Origin: Elusimicrobiota bacterium
GTDB taxonomy: Bacteria > Elusimicrobiota > Elusimicrobia > FEN-1173
DNA length: 64,000 bases
Direction: 5' to 3'
NCBI GenBank assembly: GCA_016721625.1
Contig: JADKHR010000001.1
Span: 620,001-684,000, forward strand
Position 1 is the stretch's first letter. Each line of letters opens with the position of its first letter. The position numbers and the translations under genes are program-made. A model generated the notes under the pieces. That model had not been told where the DNA came from, searched no databases, and worked only from the letters and a program-made list of their open reading frames with translations. Positions 42,825 through 51,704 of this stretch are shown here, piece after piece.

Positions 42825-43960
42825 TTGAAAGAGAATTTAAATTCAATGGTGCCGCTCTGGACCAGGTTGCCTTTTTCCGGCGGGAGCGAAGAAAAGACCC
42901 AGTGGAGCAGGGCGGTCCGCGCGATTTCATCCAACCCCGCCGATCCGGAACCTTTCAGAAGTTCAATGTTTTCCTTCACGCGCCCGTCCCTCGTGACCCA
43001 AAAGCGGAATTGGACAACGTTTTGTTCCCCTTTTTTCTTAAACGCGTCGGGAACCTCCGGTAGTTCCTGGTATTTGACCACGCGGTCCTTCAATTCGCCA
43101 TAAATCGGAAAAATCTCCATCTTGCGCCCCGCCGCCGTGGTCGGAAAAGTGTGGGCCTCCATGACGGGCGAAGGAGAGTCCGGTTCCTCTTTCCCATGCC
43201 GGGGGACGACAGGAGCGACGACGCCCACGCCTGGACCTTTCAGAATGGCCGGATTCGATTTAGGATTCGACTCCAAATAGTTAACGTGCCCGGGAGAGAT
43301 TTTCCCCTCCTTGGCATGCCCTTCCGGGAGAAGCGCCAGATCGAGCGTCGGCCGAGAAGGTTCGGGGATCGTGACGACGGGGGTGTTTCCCGCCGAAATC
43401 ACCCCGCCTCCAATCCCTTCCAGCTCGTTGGGAGAGATCGGTTGCACCCTCGAATTGAGGTTCTGGATGCGGCCCCGCGGCTCCTCCCCCACGGAACCGG
43501 GCAAGGAAATTTTACCGCCGCCCGGAATCCCCGCAATGGAAGGGATGGCACCGGGGGCCGACCCCGTCCCGACGGGTCCCGTCGCAAGATTCGTCTTACC
43601 AAGCCCGGCAATCTGCGGGGGCGTCGCGGGCAGACCTTTCAAACCCGCCGGACCTCCAGAAATCGGCGGAATCGCGACCGGGGGTAAAGCGAGGCGCGGA
43701 ACCAATTTGCTGATCGGCGGAGGAGCTTGAATAAAGTCGGGAATCGCCCGGGGAAGCACCGCCGGACGGCTGAGAATATCTTTAACAAATGCCTCCCCGA
43801 CATCGATGTTATAAAGAGACCCCGATTTGGCCGAACGGAGCGGCGCTTGAAATTGGAGCAGAAGCAGAGGGAGGTGGAGCGCCACCGCGACGCCCAGGAG
43901 AACAGCGTCCAAAGAAACAGGGGGCCGCCCGTAAACCAGGTCCCAATGCCGCGACATCAT
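42821..43960 (-). CDS. TonB/TolA-like energy transducer
   Basis: 379 residues. One membrane helix near the N-terminus (AVLLGVAVALHLPLLLLQF, about 19-37) with the His that lies in the helix of TonB-type proteins, a long Pro/Gly-rich periplasmic linker, and a C-terminal TonB domain (VQFRFWVTRDGRVKENIELL...LDEIARTALLHW). It transmits proton-motive energy from ExbB/ExbD to an outer-membrane or cell-wall partner. It lies between two ExbD genes and two OmpA-like genes, all with 4-base overlaps, which is a Tol-Pal-type layout without a visible TolB. Confidence 0.85.
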   Translation of the reverse strand: MMSRHWDLVYGRPPVSLDAVLLGVAVALHLPLLLLQFQAPLRSAKSGSLYNIDVGEAFVKDILSRPAVLPRAIPDFIQAPPPISKLVPRLALPPVAIPPISGGPAGLKGLPATPPQIAGLGKTNLATGPVGTGSAPGAIPSIAGIPGGGKISLPGSVGEEPRGRIQNLNSRVQPISPNELEGIGGGVISAGNTPVVTIPEPSRPTLDLALLPEGHAKEGKISPGHVNYLESNPKSNPAILKGPGVGVVAPVVPRHGKEEPDSPSPVMEAHTFPTTAAGRKMEIFPIYGELKDRVVKYQELPEVPDAFKKKGEQNVVQFRFWVTRDGRVKENIELLKGSGSAGLDEIARTALLHWVFSSLPPEKGNLVQSGTIEFKFSFK

Positions 43961-44412
43961 GGCGTAGCCCCCTCCGCTCCCAGGGTCGACTCGTCGCCCT
44001 CGATCTCGCGCGTGCCCAAAGCCACGTGGGTGGCGCCCGCGTCCTTGGCGATCTTGATCAGTTCGTTGAGGCGCCCGTATTGAACGTTCTCGTCCGCGCG
44101 GATGATCACGTAAACGCCGGAGCCTCGAACCTTCAACTCGTTGCGAACCGCGCGTTCAAGGTCTTTCAGATCCAACTCTTGGGAGTTCACGGCCAGCCGT
44201 CCATCCGGGTTCACGGAAATTGAAATATGATTTTCCTCATCCTCTTTGAGGACGTGGGCGCGGGGGAGCGTCACCTCCACGGGCGACCGGTCCATGAGGG
44301 GCGAGATGACCAAGAGGATCACCAGCAGGACCAGGCAAAGGTCGATCACAGGAACGATGTTAACGCCCCCAATGGCCGAATCGGTGGTGATCCGTCGCCG
44401 CACATCCATCAT
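43957..44412 (-). CDS. ExbD/TolR-like protein 2
   Basis: 151 residues. A short cytoplasmic tail leads to GGVNIVPVIDLCLVLLVILL with the conserved membrane Asp24 that takes part in proton flow, then a periplasmic domain (ISVNPDGRLAVNSQELDLKD) with the usual TolR fold. It follows a first ExbD gene with a 4-base overlap; tandem ExbD/TolR genes may build a mixed dimer inside the ExbB pentamer. Feeds the TonB-like protein next door. Confidence 0.88.
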   Translation of the reverse strand: MMDVRRRITTDSAIGGVNIVPVIDLCLVLLVILLVISPLMDRSPVEVTLPRAHVLKEDEENHISISVNPDGRLAVNSQELDLKDLERAVRNELKVRGSGVYVIIRADENVQYGRLNELIKIAKDAGATHVALGTREIEGDESTLGAEGATP

Positions 44413-44858
44413 TTTATTTTCTCCTGTTCCTTTTTCTTAAGGCCCAACAAGGAGAGGCTTTTCGCGCCCGCCAGCTTCGCCCCATCCAACACTTGAACCA
44501 CCTGCCGGACCACCACACGCTCGTCGGCGCTCACGAGAACCGACCGCTCCGGATTGGTCAACAATCGCTGTTTCAAGTCCTCGAGCATGGATTCCACAAA
44601 CTCAAAAGGCTCGCCGTTCAACAAGAACCCGTTCTCCCGGATGTCGACCCGGAGGGGCCCTTCCTCTTTTTTCGCCTCGGGGCCCGCTGCCCCCGCCCCC
44701 GTCTTCACCTGGGGCGTCGACACGCGGATCAAGGACTGGCTGATCATGGGAGAGATGACCATCAAGATGATCAGGAGAACCAACGTCAAATCCGCCAGCG
44801 GAACCACGTTGATCTTCTCCGTCTCCTCCATCTCCCCATCCATTCCCGGATCATTCAT
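44409..44858 (-). CDS. ExbD/TolR-like protein 1
   Basis: 149 residues. KINVVPLADLTLVLLIILMV carries the membrane proton-path Asp23, followed by a periplasmic domain with the ExbD pattern (RVDIRENGFLLNGEPFEFVE). An Ala/Gly-rich stretch lies after the helix. Partner of the ExbB gene 119 bases upstream. The gap contains a GCCCGAT/ATCGGGC hairpin (44918-44933) that could tune the ExbB to ExbD ratio. Confidence 0.88.
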   Translation of the reverse strand: MNDPGMDGEMEETEKINVVPLADLTLVLLIILMVISPMISQSLIRVSTPQVKTGAGAAGPEAKKEEGPLRVDIRENGFLLNGEPFEFVESMLEDLKQRLLTNPERSVLVSADERVVVRQVVQVLDGAKLAGAKSLSLLGLKKKEQEKIK

Positions 44859-44977
44859 TCAGAATCCCCCCCGCCAGGCACTTAAACAAAGTTGCCCGAT
44901 TCATCGGGCGATTTTGAAGAGATGCCGAAAAACAAACCGCCTCCCTGCTTTACAGGACACCGTTTCGCCGACAAAGT
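44859..44977 (-). promoter_or_regulatory. 119-base exbB-exbD gap with a 7-bp hairpin
   Basis: Holds a perfect inverted repeat GCCCGAT/ATCGGGC with a 2-base loop at about 44918-44933, followed on the - strand by AACTTTGTTT. It is unusual in a run where other genes overlap by 4 bases. Candidate processing site or partial terminator; no promoter is evident. Confidence 0.4.
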
Positions 44978-45604
44978 TCACACGTCCCGGCCCAGCGTCA
45001 CGATGAGGGCGATTTCCTGCCCAAAGATATTGAGGCTGTTCAGCACGTGTTTGAGCTTGAAATTGAAATAGTTGTAAATAAGGGCCGCCGTCACAGCGAC
45101 AAAAATACCCGCCGCCGTCGCATAGAGCGCCTCGGAAATACCCGCGGCCACCACCCCCGGCCCACTGCTCTGAGCGCCCGCCAAATTTCGGAAAGCCGTC
45201 ATGACGCCCAGCACGGTTCCCAGAAGGCCCAAGAGAGGCGAAATGAAACTCAGGGTTCCGAACAACCCCAGCCGGCGGCTCAGCATGGATTGGGTTCGTT
45301 GAAAATAAAGCGTGAGCACATGGTCCATTTCGCTCCGTTCCCGGGAGTGGGACGCCACCAGAACCGCTTCCAAAGACTCCGCGATCAACCCTTTCCCCTG
45401 GGACGCGGCGACTTCGGCTTCTTTCAGTTTCCCGGCGATGAGGAAATCCTTGATGCGTTTGAAAAGGAAGGGGTCAATCTTTCCCATGCGGGAGAAAAAA
45501 AGCAGGCGTTCGATAAAAACCGCCACCATCAGGATGGACATAAGCAAAAGGACCGGGATGACCAAACTGATTTTCAAAATCCCAAACAGACTCAACGTTT
45601 CCAT
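44978..45604 (-). CDS. ExbB/TolQ-like proton channel protein
   Basis: 208 residues with three membrane helices: about 8-31 (LKISLVIPVLLLMSILMVAV), about 112-135 (LFGTLSFISPLLGLLGTVLG) and about 150-175 (ATAAGIFVAVTAALIYNYF). The GLLGTVLGVMTAF motif and the Thr/Ala-rich third helix are MotA_ExbB family landmarks. It forms the pentameric channel with the two ExbD proteins. It starts 9 bases after the large TPR gene ends. Confidence 0.92.
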   Translation of the reverse strand: METLSLFGILKISLVIPVLLLMSILMVAVFIERLLFFSRMGKIDPFLFKRIKDFLIAGKLKEAEVAASQGKGLIAESLEAVLVASHSRERSEMDHVLTLYFQRTQSMLSRRLGLFGTLSFISPLLGLLGTVLGVMTAFRNLAGAQSSGPGVVAAGISEALYATAAGIFVAVTAALIYNYFNFKLKHVLNSLNIFGQEIALIVTLGRDV

Positions 45605-45613
45605 GGGTTCTCC

Positions 45614-48600
45614 TTAATTCGTTTTGTTCGTCGTCCCTTTCGGGGTCTTCGGCGTTTCGGGCGCCGGCGTCGGCGGCGGAGCGTCCAAGATCGCGCGAAT
45701 GGCTGAAATCTGTTGTTGAGCGAGGGCCCGGCTGGCCTCGTCGGTGGCATTCTTCTTCACATCCTCATAGGCCGCCAAAGCCTTGGGGGCGTCGTTCGCG
45801 GCGACGAAAAGGTCCGCCAGGGCTAGGATCCCCGCGATGCGGTAGGGGTCGCCCTTGGCCGGAATGGTGCGAAGAGACTCGTAGGCCAGCTTCTCGCCGG
45901 CGGGTTCGGAAAGATTTTTATAAAGCCGAGCCAACAGATAAAGGGACTGGGCGTATTCCGGCCGTTTCGCAGGCACGCGCTTGTAGGCCTCGATGGCCCG
46001 GGATTCCTGGCCGACTTTCTCCAAAAATTGGCCCAGTTGAATAAACGCCGCCCCGAGGTCGTCGGCATCCGGATAAGCCGCGGCGTAGTTGATATAGGCC
46101 TGGTTGGTCTTGTCCACATCGCCGAGCCGGGAGTAGGAGATGGCCGTGTTCAACGCCGCGTTTTTCGCCAGCGGATCCGCCGGGAAGTCCTTGCTGTATT
46201 GGTCGAACACCGCCGCGCTCCGTTCAAAGTTGTTCAAACTGAAATAGGAAACGCCCAAATGGAACCGGGCGGGAGGAACGTTGGCGTTGTCGGGAAATCC
46301 CTGAAGGAATCCGTCGTAGGCCCCCACGGCCTCCAAATATTTCTCTTCAAAAAACAGCGTTTCGGCCCGATAAAAAGAGGCCTGCGCCGCCCAGGAAGAA
46401 CTGGGAAATTCGTAGAGGATTTTCTGAAAATTCTCCCGGGCGGCGGCGTAGTCCTTTTCGTTGTATTGTTTCGCTCCTTCCGTCCAATAGATATCCGCCA
46501 GCACAGGGCTTTTTGTTTTCCCCTGGAACAAGGCGGTCAGCTGAGCGGCGGTCATCCCCGAATTGAAAGAAGCCAGCTGGATGTAGTTATCGACCTGGGC
46601 CCGTTCGGGATCGTCCGGGAACCGCGTCTGGAAATCGTTATAAACCTTGATGGCATTGGGCCAATCTTTGGAATTGAAGTAACACTGTCCGATTTGGAAC
46701 CGGGAATCCCGCACGAACGGGGAGTTGGGAAAGTTGCGCACCAAGGATTGGTAACCGACAATGGCCTCGGTGTACTTGCCCATCTCAAAACGCGTGCGGG
46801 AGGCCCGGAAAAGGGCCTCCGCGGCGCGGGGATCCCGCGGGTATTGAACCGAAAGCCTTTCCCACGCCGAGACCGCTTCGTTGTAATATTCAGACCGATA
46901 AAGGCTCAGGGCCTCTTGGAACAGCGCGAAGGGCATCTGCTCATTTTGTGGGTCGATTTGCCCCAACCGCCGGTAGTTGGAAATCGCGTCATCGAACCGC
47001 CGAGCGTTAAAGGAAATGTTGGCCATGTCCAAGGTCAGCTTGCCCATCAGGTTTTTCTGGCCCCGCTCCTCGGCGCTCTGGTAGGCCCGTTGAAGCACCG
47101 GCAAAGCCTCCTTCACGCTCTTGTCCATGGCGAAGGCCAGGGCCTGGGAGCGAAGGGCCTCCGCGACCCAGGGATGGTCCACCGAAGCCACCGAGAGAAA
47201 TTCTTTAAACTGTTTCTGGGCTTGGGGATAGTCCCTCAGTTTCATGGCGGCGTGCCCCATCCAATAAATGGTTTCGGGGAACTTCTTTTGTATTTCAGGG
47301 TCCACCAGCCGCCAGAGACTGTTGACCTGGGTGGTCATGGATTTGTACTCCCCCGCGCGGAAAAAACTCATGCAAGCCAGCTCCGCCGCCTTGGCCGCGT
47401 AGGGCGTTCCCGAGAAATGTTCGGCCACCAACTGATAAGAGGCAAAGGATTCGGGTTCCTGCCCGAGCCGTTCAAAGGCGTAGCCCTGAAGCAGGAGCGT
47501 GCGGGGCGTTAGTTCCGGATCTTCCCGCTCGTTCAAGAACTGGTTGGCTTGCTTCGCCGCTTTCTGGAATCCCCTGGGCCGCCCGAGCCCAAATGATTCG
47601 ATAGTTGTTTTCGGGCGTTCGTTTGCGGGCGGGGACCTGCTCGAGGATCCCAACGATTTTCGAAATTTTGTCCTGCGTGGCCAGGGATTCAGTCAAGAGA
47701 TAATTCACGTTGGCCGCCAAAGCCGGATCCAATTTGGATTGGTTCAACGTCCATAACCGTTCTTCAGCAGAGCTGTATTTTTTCATACGGACATCGCAAC
47801 AGGCGAGCCTGTACAACGAGAGATAGTCCCACTGCTTCGTCCGGTGGGAGCGAAAAATGTCCCCGAAGGTCTGGGACGCCAACAAATAATCCCCCTGGAG
47901 GTAGAACGTCTCGCCCAGCTCAAAACGAGCGCGATCCGCCCAAACGCTTTCCGGAAATTCTTGCGTGATCCGCCGAAAGGCCCCGCTCGCTTCAGGGAAC
48001 ATTTTCAATTCCCGGTAGCAAAGTCCGGAAAAATATCGGCTGGCCGGGTTGCGATCGTCGCGCAACAGGTAGTCGAGGGCGCCTTGGTATTTTCGCACCT
48101 CCCACTGAATGAGTCCCAAGGGAAGCATGTACCGGGGGTGGGTCTTGTAGGCGGGATACAGCGCGGAAATCTCCCGAAAATGTTGGTACGCCTTTTCGAT
48201 ATCTCCCATGGAAAGCGTGGCCAGGGCTAACCCGATGATTGCCTCCGGCACGAGAGCCTTGGTTTTCCCCTCCGTCACCGCGGCGAAATAGGGGGCGGCC
48301 TGGGAATACAACCCTTCCTCATGTAACAGGTGGCCAAACGCATCATCACCGAGGCGCGAAAATAGTCGTCTTGGGTAGGGACCTCCGATAGGTTCTTAAG
48401 AAGCCGGGCCGCGTCTTCAAAACGCCCCTGATCCATGAACAGGTCGGCCACCGTGTACTGGGAGCCGATGCCTTCCAGGCCGGGCGCGACCTTCTGCAAG
48501 AAGGCGAGGTAACTCCGAATCGCATCGTAGGCCGCGTCTCTTTGGAATTTAAATTGGTAGGTCCGGATGGGATCGTGAACGGATTCATTTTTCTTGGGAG

Positions 48601-48712
48601 CGGCGGACGGGGACCCGACGAGGGTCGAAAAGAGGAGAAAGCTCCCCCCCAACGACCGCCATACCGGTCGAAAAGAAAAACGCGGGAGATCCGATGTTAA
48701 ATGGCGAATCAT
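45614..48712 (-). CDS. Large secreted TPR protein, interrupted by two compensating frameshifts
   Basis: Three overlapping frames (48712-48275, 48311-47472, the frame ending at 45614) join into about 1032 residues with a signal peptide (LGGSFLLFSTLVGSPSAA). It is built of many TPR/BamD/YbgF-like repeats (for example AEALFRASRTRFEMGKYTEA, VRDSRFQIGQCYFNSKDWPN, PARFHLGVSYFSLNNFERS). The first break is a missing C in the run at 48312-48314: restoring it gives CYMRKGLYSQAAPYF. The second is an extra C in the run at 47571-47574: removing it gives AQGFQKAAKQANQF. First gene of the Tol/Ton-like operon, so probably the periplasmic scaffold of that machine, with a role comparable to YbgF/CpoB on a larger scale. 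Role inferred. Confidence 0.8.
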
Positions 48713-48747
48713 AGGTTGATAGAGTTGAGTTGATGATCTACCGAGGT

Positions 48748-48776
48748 ATTATGCAACGCTATGGCCAGAAGGTCAA
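48748..48776 (-). promoter_or_regulatory. Sigma-70 promoter of the TPR-ExbBD-TonB operon
   Basis: On the - strand: TTGACC (5/6) at 48776-48771, 17-base spacer, CATAAT (5/6) at 48753-48748. Predicted start near 48741, leader of about 29 nt. The -35 covers the stop codon of the upstream CBM48-like gene. Confidence 0.78.
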
Positions 48777-49366
48777 CGCACAATCGTCAGGAGCGATCGT
48801 CCCTTGGCGTCGGTGCGCCGTTGGTTGGGGTCTCGAACGGCCTTGCCGTCCACAATGAAATTATAGGAGTAATCCCCGGGGGCCATCGCCACGGAAACGC
48901 TCCACCGGCCCACGGTGCTTTTGCGAAAGGCTTCGGGGGTCCAGTTGTTGAAATCCCCCACCAGTTGAACGCTTTTCGCATTGACGTTGTTGTACACGAA
49001 GGTGCGGCGAGAAAGCGCGCCGGTTTTTGGCGGCCCCGAAAGCGAGGAAGGCGTCGATTTTGGATTTTCAAAGGGAACGGCCGGGTCCACGGGGGAGAGC
49101 CCCGCCGGGGCCGCCGTCGAGAGCACCGGTGCGGCCGCCGTCGCCGGACTGGTCGATGTGCTCACCCCTTCCACAGGGGCGGTGGAGGACACCACGGGAA
49201 GGGGCGTTACCGTTTCGGTCGCGGGAGGTTCCGAAGGCGCCGGGAGCGGCGCCGACGAAGGGGCGCCTCCGCGCAGGGTTTCGAACCGCGTCCAAAGACG
49301 AAATCCGACCACGCCCAGAAAGACGAGGTCAATCAAAATCAAAAAGGAAAGGGCTTTTCGGCTCAT
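48773..49366 (-). CDS. Membrane-anchored protein with C-terminal CBM48/glycogen-binding-like domain
   Basis: 197 residues. An N-terminal helix (ALSFLILIDLVFLGVVGFRL) anchors it, a Ser/Thr/Ala/Pro-rich stalk runs to about 115, and the last 80 residues match the CBM48/AMPK-beta fold: VQLVGDFNNWTPEAFRKS, WSVSVAMAPGDYSYNFIVDG, VRDPNQRRTDAKGRS. This domain normally binds alpha-glucan, but variants occur in envelope proteins of diderms as protein-binding modules. Facing the periplasm, it is unlikely to bind cytoplasmic glycogen. The ATG overlaps the preceding stop. It ends at the promoter of the TPR operon. Confidence 0.75.
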   Translation of the reverse strand: MSRKALSFLILIDLVFLGVVGFRLWTRFETLRGGAPSSAPLPAPSEPPATETVTPLPVVSSTAPVEGVSTSTSPATAAAPVLSTAAPAGLSPVDPAVPFENPKSTPSSLSGPPKTGALSRRTFVYNNVNAKSVQLVGDFNNWTPEAFRKSTVGRWSVSVAMAPGDYSYNFIVDGKAVRDPNQRRTDAKGRSLLTIVR

Positions 49367-50148
49367 GGCGCTGTCGGTGGCGTAGGCCCTTCCGCCAGGT
49401 GTTCCAGGATCTTTTGAAGGCCATAGACCTTTTCTTTCAAAGCAACGAATTCCTCTTTAAACGCTCCCGCCTCCGGATCCGGCATAGCAAAACCTTGGGC
49501 AGGAGGAGGGGCCTCCACCGAGGGGGCCGGCGACGGAGGGGGGGGTGGCGGGGGAACCGCGTTCATCTTCTCCGTCATTTCCTCGATTCTTTTCTCGATC
49601 TGGCTCAGCCGCTTGATCATCGGGTCCAAAAACAAAGGTTCCTTTTGGACCGCCTCCTCAACCCCCGCAATCCGTCGAATCAGCGCCTCCTGCATGGCGG
49701 GATCCACCGGTGGCTTTTCGCCCGATTCGGGTTGGGGCGCGCGCACCGCCGCGGCCTCGGCGGGAGAAAGAACCACGGTCTTGGTGATGGCGTCAAATTT
49801 TGACGGGTCCGGCATCGGCGGCGGGGCCACAGGAGGGGAAGGCGCCTTTGGTTTGGCGGGAGGCGGGGCCGGGGCCGGTTTCGCCTTTTTCGCCTTCTTC
49901 TCGTTTCCTCCCCATTCCATAATCCCTTCCCCCACCGGCTCCGGCGCTGGAAGAATCACATCGGGAGCGGCCGTGGGGACCGCCTCCGGGGCCTGCGGCG
50001 CCGTCGTCAGAACCTTGGGAACCGCCGGGGATTGGATCAGTTTCGCGATCAGCCCAAATAACATAACGAACCCGGTGATGAAGCACGCGACGTAGATTAA
50101 AAACTCCAGGTCGCCCATCAGGTCGATGTAGGTGGTTAAGAAGTCCAT
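49363..50148 (-). CDS. Single-pass membrane protein with proline-rich and coiled-coil regions
   Basis: 261 residues. A helix at about 15-37 (LEFLIYVACFITGFVMLFGL) leaves a short N-terminal tail; the rest is rich in Pro/Ala with a Lys-rich patch (EKKAKKAKPAPAP), then a short coiled coil (IKRLSQIEKRIEEMTEKM), a proline run and a final helix (KEEFVALKEKVYGLQKILEH). I recognise no family; the build is similar to envelope-spanning linkers such as TolA/TonB stalks. Overlaps the CBM48-like gene by 4 bases. The promoter -10 ends 9 bases before the ATG, so the message would be nearly leaderless. Confidence 0.6.
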   Translation of the reverse strand: MDFLTTYIDLMGDLEFLIYVACFITGFVMLFGLIAKLIQSPAVPKVLTTAPQAPEAVPTAAPDVILPAPEPVGEGIMEWGGNEKKAKKAKPAPAPPPAKPKAPSPPVAPPPMPDPSKFDAITKTVVLSPAEAAAVRAPQPESGEKPPVDPAMQEALIRRIAGVEEAVQKEPLFLDPMIKRLSQIEKRIEEMTEKMNAVPPPPPPPSPAPSVEAPPPAQGFAMPDPEAGAFKEEFVALKEKVYGLQKILEHLAEGPTPPTAP

Positions 50149-50157
50149 TTGAACGTG

Positions 50158-50186
50158 AATCTAATGGAATTTTCGCCCATTGTCAA
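50158..50186 (-). promoter_or_regulatory. Sigma-70 promoter, nearly leaderless
   Basis: On the - strand: perfect TTGACA at 50186-50181, 17-base spacer, TAGATT (4/6) at 50163-50158. The ATG of the next gene is at 50148, so transcription would begin within about 3 bases of it. Confidence 0.7.
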
Positions 50187-50195
50187 TGCGTTTGT

Positions 50196-51455
50196 TCATG
50201 GAAAAAGCCCTCGCTGTTTCATCGCGAGAGATAAACGGCCGAGTCCGACGAGGAACGCCGCGAGCCTCAAATCCACTTTCTGCTCTCCGGCCACGCGCCA
50301 GACCTCCTGAAAGGCCCGGGCGAGGATGGCGCGAAGCCGTTGGCGCACTTCTTGTTCATCCCAAAAAAAAGCCTGGAGATCCTGCACCCATTCAAAATAA
50401 CTGACGGTCACCCCGCCCGCGTTGGCGAGGATGTCCGGAACCACCGTAACGCCCCGCGACCGAAGGATTTCGTCCGCCTCGTTGGTGGCGGGCCCGTTGG
50501 CCCCTTCAACGACGAACTCGGCCCGCACCTTCCGCGCCACCGCCGCCGTGATCTGGTTTTCCATGGCCGCGGGAATCAGCAGATCGCAGTCCATTTCCAG
50601 GAGCTGAGCGTTCGTGACGCCCCGCCCCTTCGGGTATCCGGCAAGGGGGCCGGTTTCGGCATGGCGCCGAAGATCGTCCACGTCCAACCCCTCCGCCCGC
50701 GCGGTCCCGCCCTCCGCGTCGGAAATCGCCACGATCCGAGCCCCCGCCTCGTGCAAGATCCGGGCCGCGTTGGCCCCCACGTTCCCAAACCCCTGCACCG
50801 CGATCCGGAGGTTCTTCAGTTCCCGTTTTTTCACCCGGCAAAGTTCTTCGACGATATAATACAACCCGCGCCCCGTGGCCTCCCGCCGCCCCACGGTCCC
50901 GCCGATTTCCAAGGGCTTTCCCGTCACGACGCCGGGCACCGAATGGCCGGCCTGCACGGAATAGGTGTCCATGATCCAGCCCATGATTTTTTCGTTGGTG
51001 TTCATGTCCGGGGCCGGGATGTCCTTGTCCGGCCCGATAAGGATCGAGATCTCGGCCGCGTAGCGGCGCGTCAACCGTTCAATTTCTCCCTCGGAAAGAT
51101 TTTTGGGATCGCAGACCACGCCCCCCTTGGCCCCGCCGAAAGGAAGGTTGACCACCGCGCACTTGATCGTCATCCAAAACGCCAGCGCCCGCACGTCGTC
51201 TAAGGAGAGGTCCGGATGGTAGCGGATCCCGCCCTTGGCCGGCCCCCGGTCCAGGTTGTGCTGAACGCGGTACCCGTCGAAAACGCGAAGCGACCCGTCG
51301 TCCATCCGCACCGGAATGGACACCTGCAAAATCCGTTTGGGTTTCCGGAGCCGTTCCACGATCCAGCGCTCCAACCCCATGCGCTCCGCCCCCCGCTCCA
51401 ACTGAGCCAAAGCCTCCGCCCAAAGGGAGGATCCCGAGGGAGAAGAGGACGTCAT
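50196..51455 (-). CDS. gdhA: Glutamate dehydrogenase (Glu/Leu/Phe/Val family)
   Basis: 419 residues from the ATG at 51455, preceded by GGGAGGGG. It interconverts glutamate and 2-oxoglutarate plus ammonia. The substrate site is GPAKGGIRYHP (Lys74), TIKCAVVNLPFGGAKGG (Lys98, catalytic Lys110), then the dinucleotide fold IAVQGFGNVGANAARIL. Length and motifs fit the hexameric type I enzyme, NAD or NADP use undecided. A longer ORF to 51635 reads through intergenic repeats and is not coding. It stands apart between the membrane-protein promoter and mutL. Confidence 0.93.
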   Translation of the reverse strand: MTSSSPSGSSLWAEALAQLERGAERMGLERWIVERLRKPKRILQVSIPVRMDDGSLRVFDGYRVQHNLDRGPAKGGIRYHPDLSLDDVRALAFWMTIKCAVVNLPFGGAKGGVVCDPKNLSEGEIERLTRRYAAEISILIGPDKDIPAPDMNTNEKIMGWIMDTYSVQAGHSVPGVVTGKPLEIGGTVGRREATGRGLYYIVEELCRVKKRELKNLRIAVQGFGNVGANAARILHEAGARIVAISDAEGGTARAEGLDVDDLRRHAETGPLAGYPKGRGVTNAQLLEMDCDLLIPAAMENQITAAVARKVRAEFVVEGANGPATNEADEILRSRGVTVVPDILANAGGVTVSYFEWVQDLQAFFWDEQEVRQRLRAILARAFQEVWRVAGEQKVDLRLAAFLVGLGRLSLAMKQRGLFP

Positions 51456-51519
51456 GCGCCCCTCCCCTCTTTCACACAAACAGGAGAGGTCAAAGCGAGA
51501 GAAGAGAACCCAATGCCCC

Positions 51520-51564
51520 TTTCTCCCCCTCCTTCCCAAGGAGGGGCCAGGGGAGGTCTCAACG
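51520..51564. repeat. 45-base intergenic repeat, copy 1
   Basis: Identical over 45 bases to 51616-51660. The core CTCCTTCCCAAGGAGGGGCC contains the palindrome CTCCTT/AAGGAG. REP-like, between mutL and gdhA. Confidence 0.85.
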
Positions 51565-51615
51565 CCGTCGTCATGCAATGCGAAGCGATTTGCGTAGTTC
51601 GAATTGGAAGTAATG

Positions 51616-51660
51616 TTTCTCCCCCTCCTTCCCAAGGAGGGGCCAGGGGAGGTCTCAACG
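51616..51660. repeat. 45-base intergenic repeat, copy 2
   Basis: Second copy, same orientation, 51 bases after the first ends. Two copies with an unconserved spacer look like REP-type elements, not a CRISPR array. Nothing else is visible in the 51456-51704 gap. Confidence 0.85.
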
Positions 51661-51704
51661 TTGTCTTCGTGATGGGACGGACCGTTCCTCTCATCCCTCC
51701 CTAT

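Noticed and set aside
51520..51660. CRISPR array
   Set aside because: Only two repeats, 45 bases with internal palindrome and a 51-base spacer; no cas genes in the window.
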